Below are positions 1-7,726 of a stretch of 64,000 nt of DNA, in pieces. Source of the stretch: Aliagarivorans marinus DSM 23064 (lineage in GTDB: Bacteria; Pseudomonadota; Gammaproteobacteria; Enterobacterales; Celerinatantimonadaceae); contig NZ_AUBY01000008.1 in NCBI RefSeq assembly GCF_000429485.1, positions 310,001-374,000 of the forward strand, in the 5' to 3' direction. Every line of letters begins with the position of its first letter. Position 1 is the first letter of the stretch. The translations under genes were made by a program, and so were the position numbers. Below the pieces are notes generated by a model that saw only the letters and a program-made list of their open reading frames with translations, ran no database searches and had not been told where the DNA came from.

Positions 1-680
1 GCGATAATACCGCGATGAACCTTGCTGACCCCAACCCGCCCAAACAGGCTATAAAACGCCGCAGCCAGCCCCAGCACAATAAACCCGCTGGTGATAATGC
101 TGATGGGCAGCCCCCAATAGGCGGGCTTGATCAGCACCAAGGAATGCACGCCCAGCACGATATAACACAGCGCCATTAAACGATGGCTGATACGAAACGG
201 CTTATAGCGCACGATGGCCACCAAGGAGACCACCAGCAATAGCACCATCAGGTAGAAGCCCCACTCCCCGATAAACTCCGCCTCGCCCTTGTAGCTGCGC
301 AGCCAAGCAACGATTCCATCGAGGTTGGCACCGCCGCTGCCGGCGCGCACCGGTCTATCGATAATCCCTGCCTGCACCAGCTTTTTCGGTACGATCGCCA
401 GTAGCCAATGCAGCGCACCGCTTACCACCGCAACAATGCCCAACCACTTATGAATGCGGTAGGACTTATCCAGACCATGGGTGAAGCGCTCAATCACCCG
501 CAAGCGCAGTGCCAGCAACATACACAGGCTCATCAACACAATCGAGATGATGCCGCTGTATTGAATCAGCTGGCTGCGCAGGGCGAAGCCCCGAGTGGTG
601 AGTAAATTGGGCTCTGCGGCTAACCAAGCCAGGCTAGTCAACAGGATAATGGCGGTAATGCCGTACTTTGCGTTTCGCAT
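1..680 (-). CDS. Ferric reductase-like transmembrane protein (partial, C-terminus outside window)
   Basis: The reading frame starts at an ATG at 680 and runs off the left edge, giving about 226 residues of an integral membrane protein. It starts with a hydrophobic segment (MRNAKYGITAIILLTSLAWL) and contains several more. Paired histidines sit in helices (HKWLG, LHWLL, SHRLM, GVHSL), the pattern expected of the haem-ligating ferric reductase-like transmembrane domain. In this family the membrane domain is usually followed by FAD- and NAD-binding domains that feed electrons to haem for Fe(III) reduction; that part would lie beyond position 1. It is divergent from the metal exporter at 909, and a Fur-like site lies between them, which suggests iron regulation. 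The family call is good; the exact electron acceptor is unknown. Confidence 0.72.
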   Translation of the reverse strand, partial: MRNAKYGITAIILLTSLAWLAAEPNLLTTRGFALRSQLIQYSGIISIVLMSLCMLLALRLRVIERFTHGLDKSYRIHKWLGIVAVVSGALHWLLAIVPKKLVQAGIIDRPVRAGSGGANLDGIVAWLRSYKGEAEFIGEWGFYLMVLLLVVSLVAIVRYKPFRISHRLMALCYIVLGVHSLVLIKPAYWGLPISIITSGFIVLGLAAAFYSLFGRVGVSKVHRGII

Positions 681-810
681 GGGGGGTAACTCCTGATTCC
701 TCACCACCATGATGCATTTTTGAATGCAAAGTAACTTATCAACAATGCAAAGTTGCGTAAATTTCAAGCACCCGCAAACTCGTGATTACGCAGCCCACAC
801 CCGTTCAAAG

Positions 811-829
811 GAAAATGATAATTAATCTT
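811..829. promoter_or_regulatory. Candidate Fur box
   Basis: The 19 bases GAAAATGATAATTAATCTT match 14 of 19 positions of the classical Fur consensus GATAATGATAATCATTATC. The site lies between the divergent ferric reductase-like gene and the CDF exporter, where it could control either or both. It rests on consensus matching only. Confidence 0.4.
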
Positions 830-908
830 ACCTTTCAATTAGATAGGCATTACCTGTTGAGACAATCAATCAGCTCGGTATACTCACCGCTTGCTTGCAG
901 GGGGTACC

Positions 909-1808
909 GTGACGACATTAAAAATCATTCGCAAAACAACATTGGTTGGCTCACTGGCCAACATCATGCTGGCCATTATGAAGATTGGCGCTGGCGTGGT
1001 ATCGGGCAGTCAGGCACTGGTCGCCGATGGTGTGCACAGCTTTTCTGATCTACTCACCGATTTGGCGGTGCTGGTTGGCGCGCAGTTCTGGACCCGCCCT
1101 GCCGATGATGACCACCCCTATGGCCATCAGCGCTATGAAACCTTAACCAATGTCGTGATTGGCGCGGTGCTGATTGTGGTGGCGCTAGGCATCGTCGGCG
1201 ACTCCATCGCCCGCATCGGTCAGGGCCAAGGCTCCTCCCCTTCTCACTTGGCTTTGCTGGCTGCGGTGCTGTCGATTGTCACCAAGGAAGTGCTGTATCG
1301 CTGGACCATGAAACACGCCAAGCAGATCCGCTCCTCGGCGCTCAGTGCCAACGCCTGGCACCATCGCTCGGATGCGTTTAGTTCCTTACCGGTACTGGTG
1401 TCGGTGCTGGCCGCCAATTTTGTCTCCAACGAGCTCTATCTGGACCAGATCGCAGCGATTGTGGTGGCGGTGATGATTATTAAAAGTGCGGTGGAGATCG
1501 TCTGGCCATCGCTTACCGAAATCCTTGAGCAAAGCGCCGGCGAGCATGTGATTGAACATATCCATGAACTGGCGGCTAAGCACGATGATATTCGCGAGAT
1601 CCACGCCCTACGTACCCGCCGCATTGGTGGCCAGATCTTCGTCGACTTCCATCTCTTGGTGGATGCACATTTGTCCATTCAAGCCGCTCACGATATCTCT
1701 GAGGGCTTTAACAAAGAGGTGCTACGCGAGGTTGAAGAGGTGAGCGATGTGATGATTCATATCGAGCCATTTAACGAGTGTGAAAGCCTGACAGAATGGG
1801 CCAAGTGA
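909..1808 (+). CDS. Cation diffusion facilitator (CDF) family efflux transporter
   Basis: An inner-membrane proton-coupled exporter of divalent metal, about 300 residues. The start is taken as GTG 909 because AGGGGG lies six bases upstream; a TTG at 891 would swallow that site. Six transmembrane segments are followed by a cytoplasmic CDF C-terminal domain (about residues 210-300). The metal-site motifs are H43-xxx-D47 in GVHSFSD and H151-xxx-D155 in HHRSD. This HD/HD arrangement is typical of zinc/cadmium CDFs, whereas FieF/YiiP has DD/HD, so zinc export is more likely than iron. HPYGH near residues 69-73 is another family signature. A Fur-like site lies 80 bases upstream. Confidence 0.85.
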   Translation: MTTLKIIRKTTLVGSLANIMLAIMKIGAGVVSGSQALVADGVHSFSDLLTDLAVLVGAQFWTRPADDDHPYGHQRYETLTNVVIGAVLIVVALGIVGDSIARIGQGQGSSPSHLALLAAVLSIVTKEVLYRWTMKHAKQIRSSALSANAWHHRSDAFSSLPVLVSVLAANFVSNELYLDQIAAIVVAVMIIKSAVEIVWPSLTEILEQSAGEHVIEHIHELAAKHDDIREIHALRTRRIGGQIFVDFHLLVDAHLSIQAAHDISEGFNKEVLREVEEVSDVMIHIEPFNECESLTEWAK

Positions 1809-1852
1809 GCGGATTAAACGCTCAGACGAAACAAGCAAACTAAGGACAAAAC

Positions 1853-2287
1853 ATGGCAGCCCTTCGCGAAATGGAGATTGCGGACTACCCGGAGGTTATC
1901 CAGCTATGGTCGACCACCGAAGCTATGCAACTGCGCGATGCCGACTCTTACGAGAGCATTGCCCGCTACCTCAAGCGCAACCCCGGTCTAAGCTTTGTTG
2001 CGCTTGATGGCGCGGCCATTATTGGCGCAATCTTGGTAGGCACCGATGGCCGACGCGGCTACCTGCAACACTTGGCGGTAGACAGCCGCTGCCGCAACCA
2101 AGGGATAGGCAAACAACTGATTGCTGCCGCCATCGCTGCCCTTGCCGCAGAGGGCGTGGCCAAAACCCACTTGTTTGTGGCCAACGAGAACAAGAATGCC
2201 CAGCGCCTCTACCAAAAGCTAGGCTGGTTTGCCCGCGATGAGGTGCGTATGTTCTCGTTTAACTCATCGCTGAATGGCAATGTGTAA
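1853..2287 (+). CDS. GNAT family N-acetyltransferase
   Basis: A 144-residue acetyl-CoA-dependent N-acetyltransferase of unknown substrate. The acetyl-CoA pyrophosphate loop is visible as CRNQGIGKQL (motif A, about residues 82-91), preceded by the beta-strand YLQHLAVDS and followed by NENKNAQRLYQKLGW, the usual GNAT C-terminal helix and strand. The ATG is preceded by AAGGACAAAAC. It is the first of three GNAT genes in a row on this strand with short gaps. Nothing in the sequence identifies the acetyl acceptor. Confidence 0.85.
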   Translation: MAALREMEIADYPEVIQLWSTTEAMQLRDADSYESIARYLKRNPGLSFVALDGAAIIGAILVGTDGRRGYLQHLAVDSRCRNQGIGKQLIAAAIAALAAEGVAKTHLFVANENKNAQRLYQKLGWFARDEVRMFSFNSSLNGNV

Positions 2288-2346
2288 GCACTAAGGTAGG
2301 CCAAGCCTAGCGGCAATGAGGCATAGCCCACGATAAGGAAAGCCAG

Positions 2347-2778
2347 ATGCAAATATCTGCAGCTCAACAACAGGATCTCCCGGAGTTGGCTCAGCTCTAC
2401 CAACAGCTACTGCCCAATACTGTTAACCTCGACAATATGAAGCAGGTGCTGGCCCGACAAAATGATAATCCCAGCCACTATATCGCTGTCGCTAAAGTCG
2501 ATGGCAAGGTCGTCGGTTCAGTGCTTTCGATAACTTGTGAGATGCTGTTCGGCGCTTGCCAATCGTTTATGGTGGTCGAAGACGTGGTGGTGGACCACGC
2601 CTACCAACGCCGAGGCATTGGCGCTGCGCTGATGGCCGAAGTTGAGCGGCGAGCCAAGCAAAACAACTGCTCGTACATCATGCTGATCACCGACAGCGAT
2701 CGCAGTGACTCCCAGCGCTTTTATCTGGCGCAGGGCTATAAGAGTGACCCCTACTGCGCATTTAAAAAGCACCTGTAA
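2347..2778 (+). CDS. GNAT family N-acetyltransferase
   Basis: A 143-residue GNAT protein. The core is MVVEDVVVDHAYQRRGIGAA (strand beta-4 plus the RRGIGAAL acetyl-CoA loop), followed by CSYIMLITDSDRSDSQRFYL and a GYK strand near the C-terminus. Upstream, GATAAGGAAAGCCAG supplies a plausible ribosome binding site. It stands between two other GNAT genes and is clearly different from both in sequence, so they are not a recent tandem duplication. The substrate is unknown; glucosamine or small amine acetylation is possible but unsupported. Confidence 0.85.
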   Translation: MQISAAQQQDLPELAQLYQQLLPNTVNLDNMKQVLARQNDNPSHYIAVAKVDGKVVGSVLSITCEMLFGACQSFMVVEDVVVDHAYQRRGIGAALMAEVERRAKQNNCSYIMLITDSDRSDSQRFYLAQGYKSDPYCAFKKHL

Positions 2779-2800
2779 CCTATCGATGGTAGGAGCCAAT

Positions 2801-3253
2801 ATGCCCATGGATATCTCACTAAGAAAGGCCACCGAAGCGGATATCGATTTCCTGATTGCGCTACGCAAGCAAACCATGCACCGCTACCTTGTCGATGTGG
2901 GAATGCCGACCACTGAAGCTGGCTACCGCGAGCGGGTGCTGGTTGACTTTGAGCATGCTGAAATCGTGGAGCACCAAGGCGAGCCTATGGGTTTGTTTAA
3001 GACTCTGTACCAGCAAGAGCAGCACCGTTGGTATGTAGTGCAGATTCAGGTAGCGGCGGAATACCAAGGCTATGGTATCGGCTCTCAGCTACTTAAGATG
3101 TTGTTTGCAAAGGCCGCACAGCAAAACGCCAAGGTGGCACTGGGGGTGATAAAAACCAACCCCGCGCAGCAGCTTTACTATCGGCTGGGCTTTCGTAAAG
3201 TGGGTGAGACTGACACCGAGTATTTGCTTGAGTACTCGCCAACAAAAGACTGA
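2801..3253 (+). CDS. GNAT family N-acetyltransferase
   Basis: A 150-residue GNAT protein. The ATG at 2801 is chosen because TAGGAG lies just upstream; a longer reading back to 2705 would overlap the previous gene by about 75 bases. The acetyl-CoA loop is YQGYGIGSQLL (about residue 90) and the C-terminal signature is NPAQQLYYRLGFRKVGETDT. The N-terminus (ISLRKATEADIDFLIALRKQ) is the normal GNAT strand-helix start. It is third in a set of three consecutive GNAT genes. The substrate cannot be read from the sequence. Confidence 0.85.
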   Translation: MPMDISLRKATEADIDFLIALRKQTMHRYLVDVGMPTTEAGYRERVLVDFEHAEIVEHQGEPMGLFKTLYQQEQHRWYVVQIQVAAEYQGYGIGSQLLKMLFAKAAQQNAKVALGVIKTNPAQQLYYRLGFRKVGETDTEYLLEYSPTKD

Positions 3254-3330
3254 CCCTACAGCGATGGCCAAGGGCACAGCATTTTTTCCGCGCGAACGTC
3301 GTGCTCTCTTAAAGAAATACAGGAATTACC

Positions 3331-3834
3331 ATGAACGATTTTTTGTTGTCTCAAGTGCTGGTTGCGATCGCGATTGGCTTTGATCTTTTGTCATTTCAGT
3401 TCAAAGAGAGACAAAAAATTGTGGCCTGCTTGTTTTGTGCTGGCGTGTTGATTTCGACTCACTTTGCACTATTGGAGCAATGGACGGCGGCATCACTGAT
3501 GGGGATCGCTACGCTACGTTATCTGCTCAGTATCTTTTCTACGTCTTCAATCTTTATGTATCTGTTTTGCCTCTCATCGGTGGTAGCGACAGCCCTTACC
3601 TTCACCGGCGTGACCAGCATCATCAGTTGCTTAGGATCGACCTTTCAAACAATTGCAGCGTTTCAGCAAAACGACCGAAAACTCAGGCAATTGATGATTG
3701 TTGGGACCTCATTTTGGTTGCTCCACAACTACCTGATTGGCTCTCCCACCGCGGTACTCATGGAGGTACTGTTTATCTCCAGTAATCTGATTGGCTACTA
3801 TCGCTATTACTACAAGAAGGCTTGTTCGGTATAG
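3331..3834 (+). CDS. YgjV-family inner membrane protein
   Basis: A 167-residue, strongly hydrophobic protein with about five predicted transmembrane segments and short charged turns (FKERQK near residue 25, QQNDRKLRQ near 110, YYRYYYKK at the end). The pattern, the length and the SFWLLHNYLIGS segment match the YgjV/Imp family of bacterial inner membrane proteins, whose function is not established. AGGAATTACC precedes the ATG. It is followed by the PhzF-like gene. No catalytic residues can be recognised. Confidence 0.68.
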   Translation: MNDFLLSQVLVAIAIGFDLLSFQFKERQKIVACLFCAGVLISTHFALLEQWTAASLMGIATLRYLLSIFSTSSIFMYLFCLSSVVATALTFTGVTSIISCLGSTFQTIAAFQQNDRKLRQLMIVGTSFWLLHNYLIGSPTAVLMEVLFISSNLIGYYRYYYKKACSV

Positions 3835-3900
3835 GTTGGAGTTCAAGACTAAGCCACTCATAACCACAAACTCTAACAAGGACTTAAGACTATAAAACGC

Positions 3901-4641
3901 TTGATCTACGATGTATTTTGCAGCGAGCACGCCAAAGGCAACCCTTGCGGCGTGGTTATGCTCGAGCGCTGGCTGGATGATTCGACGCTATTAGCTCTCG
4001 CCCGTGATATGGCCCAGCCAGTTACCTCCTTTATCTGCCAGTCGGCCGCAGGATTTGTCATACGCTGGTTCTCGTTGGAGAGTGAGATAAACCTCTGTGG
4101 CCACGGCAGTTTAGGGGCCGGAGCTGCGCTTATTGGCCAGCATGATCTGGATAGCGTTACCCTGAGCAGCCGCTATGGCGAGGTAACCATCACCGAGCAA
4201 CAGGGCATGTACAGCCTGTCTCTGCCCGCTTGGAGCGGCGTTTCTAGCACGCTTCCTCCACAACTAGCCGCGCTTAAGGCGTCAACACTAGAGGTATTCC
4301 GCACGCGCGATCTGGTGGTGGTGGTTGATTCGGTAGCGGCGCTGGAGGGCTTCGCCCCGGCGCTGGAGCAGCTAATGACCTTGCAAGACAGCCACTCCCT
4401 GATTGTCACCGCTCAATCCGACAGCGAGGGCTACGCACTGCGCTATTTTGCGCCTAAGATCGGCATCTTTGAGGACCTTGCCACAGGCTCGGCCCACTGC
4501 TCACTCGCTCCCTATTGGATGAGCAAACTCAACAGCGACCAGCTAATTGCCCATCAGCACTCACCTGCTGGCGGCTACTTTGAGCTAAGCAAAGGCCTTG
4601 GAGATACGGTTGTGGTGGCCGCTCAGGTGAGGCGAGTGTAA
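3901..4641 (+). CDS. PhzF family isomerase/epimerase-like protein
   Basis: A member of the PhzF (phenazine biosynthesis/diaminopimelate epimerase-like) fold. Signatures are GNPCGVVML near the start, CGHGSLGAGAAL in the middle and EDLATGSAHCSLAPYW in the second half. TTG 3901 is the first conventional start codon, but the only good Shine-Dalgarno (AAGGA, 3878-3882) is spaced for an in-frame ATA at 3892, which would add IKR and restore the usual N-terminus. No ATG, GTG or TTG lies between the upstream in-frame stop (3874) and 3901. At the position of the catalytic glutamate found in many PhzF proteins (SETAFV) this protein has PVTSFI, so activity may differ. Substrate unknown. Confidence 0.8.
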   Translation: MIYDVFCSEHAKGNPCGVVMLERWLDDSTLLALARDMAQPVTSFICQSAAGFVIRWFSLESEINLCGHGSLGAGAALIGQHDLDSVTLSSRYGEVTITEQQGMYSLSLPAWSGVSSTLPPQLAALKASTLEVFRTRDLVVVVDSVAALEGFAPALEQLMTLQDSHSLIVTAQSDSEGYALRYFAPKIGIFEDLATGSAHCSLAPYWMSKLNSDQLIAHQHSPAGGYFELSKGLGDTVVVAAQVRRV

Positions 4642-4673
4642 GGGCAATCGAAGCGCGAAAGCCTTGCAGTGGC

Positions 4674-5141
4674 CTAGTGATAAAAGCGAAAAGGCTGCTC
4701 TTCAAACGGTGGCAAGCTATGGATAAAGTGCTTATCGGGGAATGTTTGGCAGGCGATATCGGCAAGTAGCTGGTCGTTTTTGACCACATAGATCCCGGCT
4801 CGCTCGATCTTCGCCCTGCTGCCATCGTCCAGCCAATCGCCGTTGCTGATGCTCGAATACACAATGTACTTGTAGGCGCCATTTTCAAAGGTCAAGTTGC
4901 CCTCACCGCCACCACTATAGGCGGTGCGGCTGAAATGAACATCGGCTTGCAGCTCCAGCTCAAGGTGCTGTTTGCTGCCGAAGCGGTAGACCAGGCGTTC
5001 ATCGCCTTTACGGCATACAGCAACATGCTTGGTAGAAAAGCCGCAAGCAAAGGAGGGGGTCTCATCCGGCAGGCACAATACGTCGGCGTAGGCAGATATA
5101 CTCAGCAGAACTGCTACGACCGATAGCCAAATCTTGCTCAC
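4674..5141 (-). CDS. Hypothetical exported protein
   Basis: A 155-residue protein with a clear N-terminal signal peptide (MSKIWLSVVAVLLSISAYAD, cleavage probably after AYA). The mature part has six cysteines, three of them close together (CLPDETPSFACGF...CRKGDE), which suggests disulfides in the periplasm. AACGGAG precedes the ATG. I do not recognise the family. It is convergent with the PhzF-like gene and divergent from the acetyltransferase at 5215. Confidence 0.7.
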   Translation of the reverse strand: MSKIWLSVVAVLLSISAYADVLCLPDETPSFACGFSTKHVAVCRKGDERLVYRFGSKQHLELELQADVHFSRTAYSGGGEGNLTFENGAYKYIVYSSISNGDWLDDGSRAKIERAGIYVVKNDQLLADIACQTFPDKHFIHSLPPFEEQPFRFYH

Positions 5142-5214
5142 TCCGTTTTCTCCTCGTTAAGTTTTGCGTCTTATTTTGGTAGGCTGATGCAGACTACCCA
5201 ATCAATAAGCGCTA

Positions 5215-5886
5215 ATGAATCCAAACACACTCTACCCCTTAAAAGACTTTCGCAACACCGTATTGCTAAAGCCGCTCATCGATGCCAGCGCGGTCACCAA
5301 CGTGCATGCTGGCGAGTACAGCTACTACAGCGACTTTGAAGACCCAACGGGTTTTCTAGAGAACAACGTGTTGTACAACTACGGCTTTTCCAACACCTCG
5401 CTGCGTATTGGTAAGTTCTGTGCCTTCGCCCATGGGGTGCGTTTTATCATGGCCGATGCCAATCATGCCACCAAAGGCGTAAGCAGCTATCCCTTTGCCA
5501 TCTTTGGTGGCGAGTGGGCTGAGGCCATGCCATTGGCCGACTACCCCTTTAAGCAATACCGCGATATCGAGATTGGTCACGATGTGTGGCTGGGGCTCGA
5601 GGTTACCGTGATGCCTGGGGTGCGCATTGGCAACGGCGCCATCATCGGCAGCAAATCGGTGGTATCCTCCGACATCCCCGCCTATGCCGTTGCCGTGGGT
5701 AACCCCGCGAAGGTGGTCCGCCAGCGCTTCAGTGATGAGGATATCGCGTTGCTGGAGCAGCTTTGTTGGTGGGATTGGCCACAAGCGCATATCGAAGCCG
5801 CCATCCCCTTGTTAGTAGCGGGCCAGCCACAGGCGCTTTGGCAGTATGCGCAGCAACATGGCTTAGGAGCTAACCAGAACGGCTAG
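5215..5886 (+). CDS. Vat/CatB-type xenobiotic acetyltransferase (left-handed beta-helix)
   Basis: A 223-residue hexapeptide-repeat acetyltransferase of the xenobiotic (XAT) class. It has FAHGVRFIMADANHATKGVS, where the His after DAN corresponds to the catalytic histidine of Vat/CatB enzymes. The beta-helix turns follow (IGHDVWLGLEVTVMPGVRIG, GAIIGSKSVVSSDIPAYAVA, VGNPAKVVRQRFS). Known members acetylate streptogramins, chloramphenicol or sugars; which applies here is not visible, and many chromosomal copies are not resistance genes. Spacing to neighbours suggests its own promoter. No good ribosome binding site is seen upstream of the ATG. Confidence 0.82.
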   Translation: MNPNTLYPLKDFRNTVLLKPLIDASAVTNVHAGEYSYYSDFEDPTGFLENNVLYNYGFSNTSLRIGKFCAFAHGVRFIMADANHATKGVSSYPFAIFGGEWAEAMPLADYPFKQYRDIEIGHDVWLGLEVTVMPGVRIGNGAIIGSKSVVSSDIPAYAVAVGNPAKVVRQRFSDEDIALLEQLCWWDWPQAHIEAAIPLLVAGQPQALWQYAQQHGLGANQNG

Positions 5887-5962
5887 CCCCTTACACCATC
5901 ACTTTGAGAATCAGTATTTAAAACACTACCGTTTTAGGCAGTAACGTTAGTTAGGAACAACC

Positions 5963-6505
5963 ATGGGTTTTACCACAGCACGACTATCCGCCCGCGAGAT
6001 TGAAGAGCACGATCTGGCGTGGTACCAAGACTTTCACCTTACCCCTGAGCTGACCCAGTACATGGTGTTCTCCTTCGAAACACTGGAGTCGACCAAGCAG
6101 TTCTTCTATCAAGGTATCGAAGACCAAGCCAAGCCTGAGCGCTCGCTCTACCAGTTTGCGGTGCGCGACGACAGCACCGGCAACATCATTGGCATCGGCC
6201 TGTTGGGGATCCGCCCCCACGAGCCAGAGAGTGTGGAAGTGGGTTACGTGATCTTCAAGCAATACTGGGGGCAAGGCTACGCCACTGAGATAACCAAAGG
6301 CTTGCACGGCTTTGTGTTCTCAACCCTTGGAAAGCACCGCGCCTGGGGTAAGTGTGACGAGCACAACCCTGCCTCGGCACGGGTCATGGAAAAATCGGGG
6401 ATGCAGTTTGAAGGCGTTACCCGCGAGCATGTGTTCCTTCGAGGAAAGTGGCGCAACTCCAAAGTCTACTCACTGCTAGAGCATGAATGGGCCGAGACCA
6501 ACTAA
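5963..6505 (+). CDS. RimJ/RimL-type GNAT N-acetyltransferase
   Basis: A 180-residue GNAT of the RimJ/RimL/SpeG branch: N-terminal [20 protein letters not shown], central [20 protein letters not shown] (acetyl-CoA loop WGQGYATE), then [20 protein letters not shown] and ending HEWAE. The branch acetylates N-terminal amines of ribosomal proteins, aminoglycosides or polyamines; the target here is unknown. TTAGTTAGGAACAACC upstream of the ATG supplies an AGGA ribosome binding site. It precedes phnA on the same strand by 92 bases. Confidence 0.86.
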   Translation: MGFTTARLSAREIEEHDLAWYQDFHLTPELTQYMVFSFETLESTKQFFYQGIEDQAKPERSLYQFAVRDDSTGNIIGIGLLGIRPHEPESVEVGYVIFKQYWGQGYATEITKGLHGFVFSTLGKHRAWGKCDEHNPASARVMEKSGMQFEGVTREHVFLRGKWRNSKVYSLLEHEWAETN

Positions 6506-6597
6506 GCACTGATCAACCGGCGAGTGTTAAAACGGCTCGCCAAAGTCTCCAGCAGCCCTTACCATACACCACAAATTACCCGCGAGAGTTACCTGTT

Positions 6598-6933
6598 ATG
6601 TCACTACCTCCTTGCCCTAGCTGCCAATCTGAGTACGTCTACGAAGACCAAACTCAGCTTATCTGCCCCGAGTGTGGCTATGAGTGGAACCCGGCCGAAG
6701 TCGCCGAGGAAGAAGCTGTTAACGTGAAAGATGCCAACGGCACTCTTTTGGCGGAAGGCGATCGCGTCACCTTAGCCAAAGACCTCAAGGTAAAAGGCAG
6801 CTCGCTGGTATTGAAGATTGGCACCAAGGCGCTGATTCGCCGTATCAAAGACGGCAAAGACCACCAGCTCGACTGCAAAGTCGACGGCGCCGGAGAGATG
6901 ATGGTGACCGCGGCGTTTGTAAAGAAGGCCTAG
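6598..6933 (+). CDS. phnA: PhnA/YjdM family zinc-ribbon protein
   Basis: A 111-residue protein typical of PhnA (YjdM). An N-terminal zinc ribbon has CPSC at residues 6-9 and CPEC at 23-26. An SH3-like PhnA domain follows ([54 protein letters not shown]). ATG 6598 is chosen because the zinc ribbon begins directly after it, as in other family members; in-frame extension back to 6487 would overlap the previous gene. Despite the historic name, E. coli PhnA/YjdM has no proven role in phosphonate cleavage. The stop codon lies inside a strong hairpin. Confidence 0.92.
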   Translation: MSLPPCPSCQSEYVYEDQTQLICPECGYEWNPAEVAEEEAVNVKDANGTLLAEGDRVTLAKDLKVKGSSLVLKIGTKALIRRIKDGKDHQLDCKVDGAGEMMVTAAFVKKA

Positions 6934-6944
6934 TTAGGCCTTCT
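6923..6944 (+). terminator. Hairpin overlapping the phnA stop codon
   Basis: AGAAGGCCTA and TAGGCCTTCT form a perfect ten-base inverted repeat with almost no spacer (eight paired bases and a six-base loop if folded normally). The phnA stop codon is in it. There is no clear T-tract, so termination may be inefficient. Confidence 0.5.
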
Positions 6945-6959
6945 CGTTAAGCCAAGCAC

Positions 6960-7445
6960 TCAAGCGCTAGGCTTGATTACCTGCATCGCTGCCAGCTCCT
7001 CCTCTGAGGGCAGCTCAAACTTAGACCAGAACAGCTCTAACATCTGCTCATCCATCTGAAAGGCTTGCTCGCCCGCCGTGGCATTGCGCGCCTGCGCGCG
7101 CTCAAAACAGAGTGCTTTGGGCGTAGCTATATACACTAGCTGGTAGTCCAGCTGGTGCTGCTCCGCCCAAGCTTTGGCCTCGGCGCGTTCTGCCTTGCTC
7201 CAGTAGCCAGAGTCGAAGATCACCGAGGTGCCCAGTTCCAACAACTGCAGGGCTGAGCGCTCGAACAGCCTCTTGAAGGTATTAAGCCGCTGGTCGAACA
7301 GCTCGCGGGGCATATGCTCGCCAAACATCGGGATCATCCACTCGTCGGGGGAGAAGATAAACGCCTGTTGCTGCTTGGCCAATCGCTTGGCGTAGGTGCT
7401 TTTGCCGGAGCCGATAAAGCCGCAAAGAAAGTAGATAGAAGCCAT
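6960..7445 (-). CDS. P-loop kinase-like AAA family ATPase
   Basis: A 161-residue ATP-binding protein related to small nucleotide/zeta-toxin-like kinases. The Walker A motif GFIGSGKST is at residues 8-16, directly after the first beta-strand. SPDEWMIPMFG follows, then VIFDSGYWSKAERAEA (a Walker-B-like strand and lid), and R114/R117 in CFERAQARN are candidate lid arginines. ATG 7445 is preferred over 7499 because the short form starts at the P-loop strand and is preceded by GGGA. The substrate is unknown. It is convergent with phnA, 26 bases away. Confidence 0.8.
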   Translation of the reverse strand: MASIYFLCGFIGSGKSTYAKRLAKQQQAFIFSPDEWMIPMFGEHMPRELFDQRLNTFKRLFERSALQLLELGTSVIFDSGYWSKAERAEAKAWAEQHQLDYQLVYIATPKALCFERAQARNATAGEQAFQMDEQMLELFWSKFELPSEEELAAMQVIKPSA

Positions 7446-7640
7446 AGAATTCCCATAAAAATCACAAGTAACCGGTGATATCGCATGCACAACCGACAAC
7501 GCGCAGCCATTAGCGGCCGAAGTTGCCCATTGGTAACAGCAATATCTGTTTAATTAACTAAGGCGGGAACACTACTTCATTGCGCTAAAGACTCCGTTAC
7601 GATGGGTAGCACCATACTACCCAGATCATGCTTAAGTTGG

Positions 7641-7675
7641 CAATAAGCCAGGTTTATCAATGGCCTGGCTTATTG
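7641..7675. repeat. Perfect 12-bp inverted repeat in the gap between the P-loop gene and GH3
   Basis: CAATAAGCCAGG at 7641-7652 is repeated inverted as CCTGGCTTATTG at 7664-7675 with an eleven-base loop. It lies 52 bases past the GH3 stop and could be its transcription terminator, although no T-tract follows on the minus strand. The rest of the gap from 7446 to 7726 shows nothing recognisable. Confidence 0.55.
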
Positions 7676-7726
7676 GACCCTATAAACAATTCAGTGCCTT
7701 CTGATAACACACTAACGATGGGTCAC

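Noticed and set aside
891-908. TTG start at 891 for the CDF exporter
   Set aside because: GTG 909 has an AGGGGG ribosome binding site six bases upstream, which the TTG start would place inside the gene.
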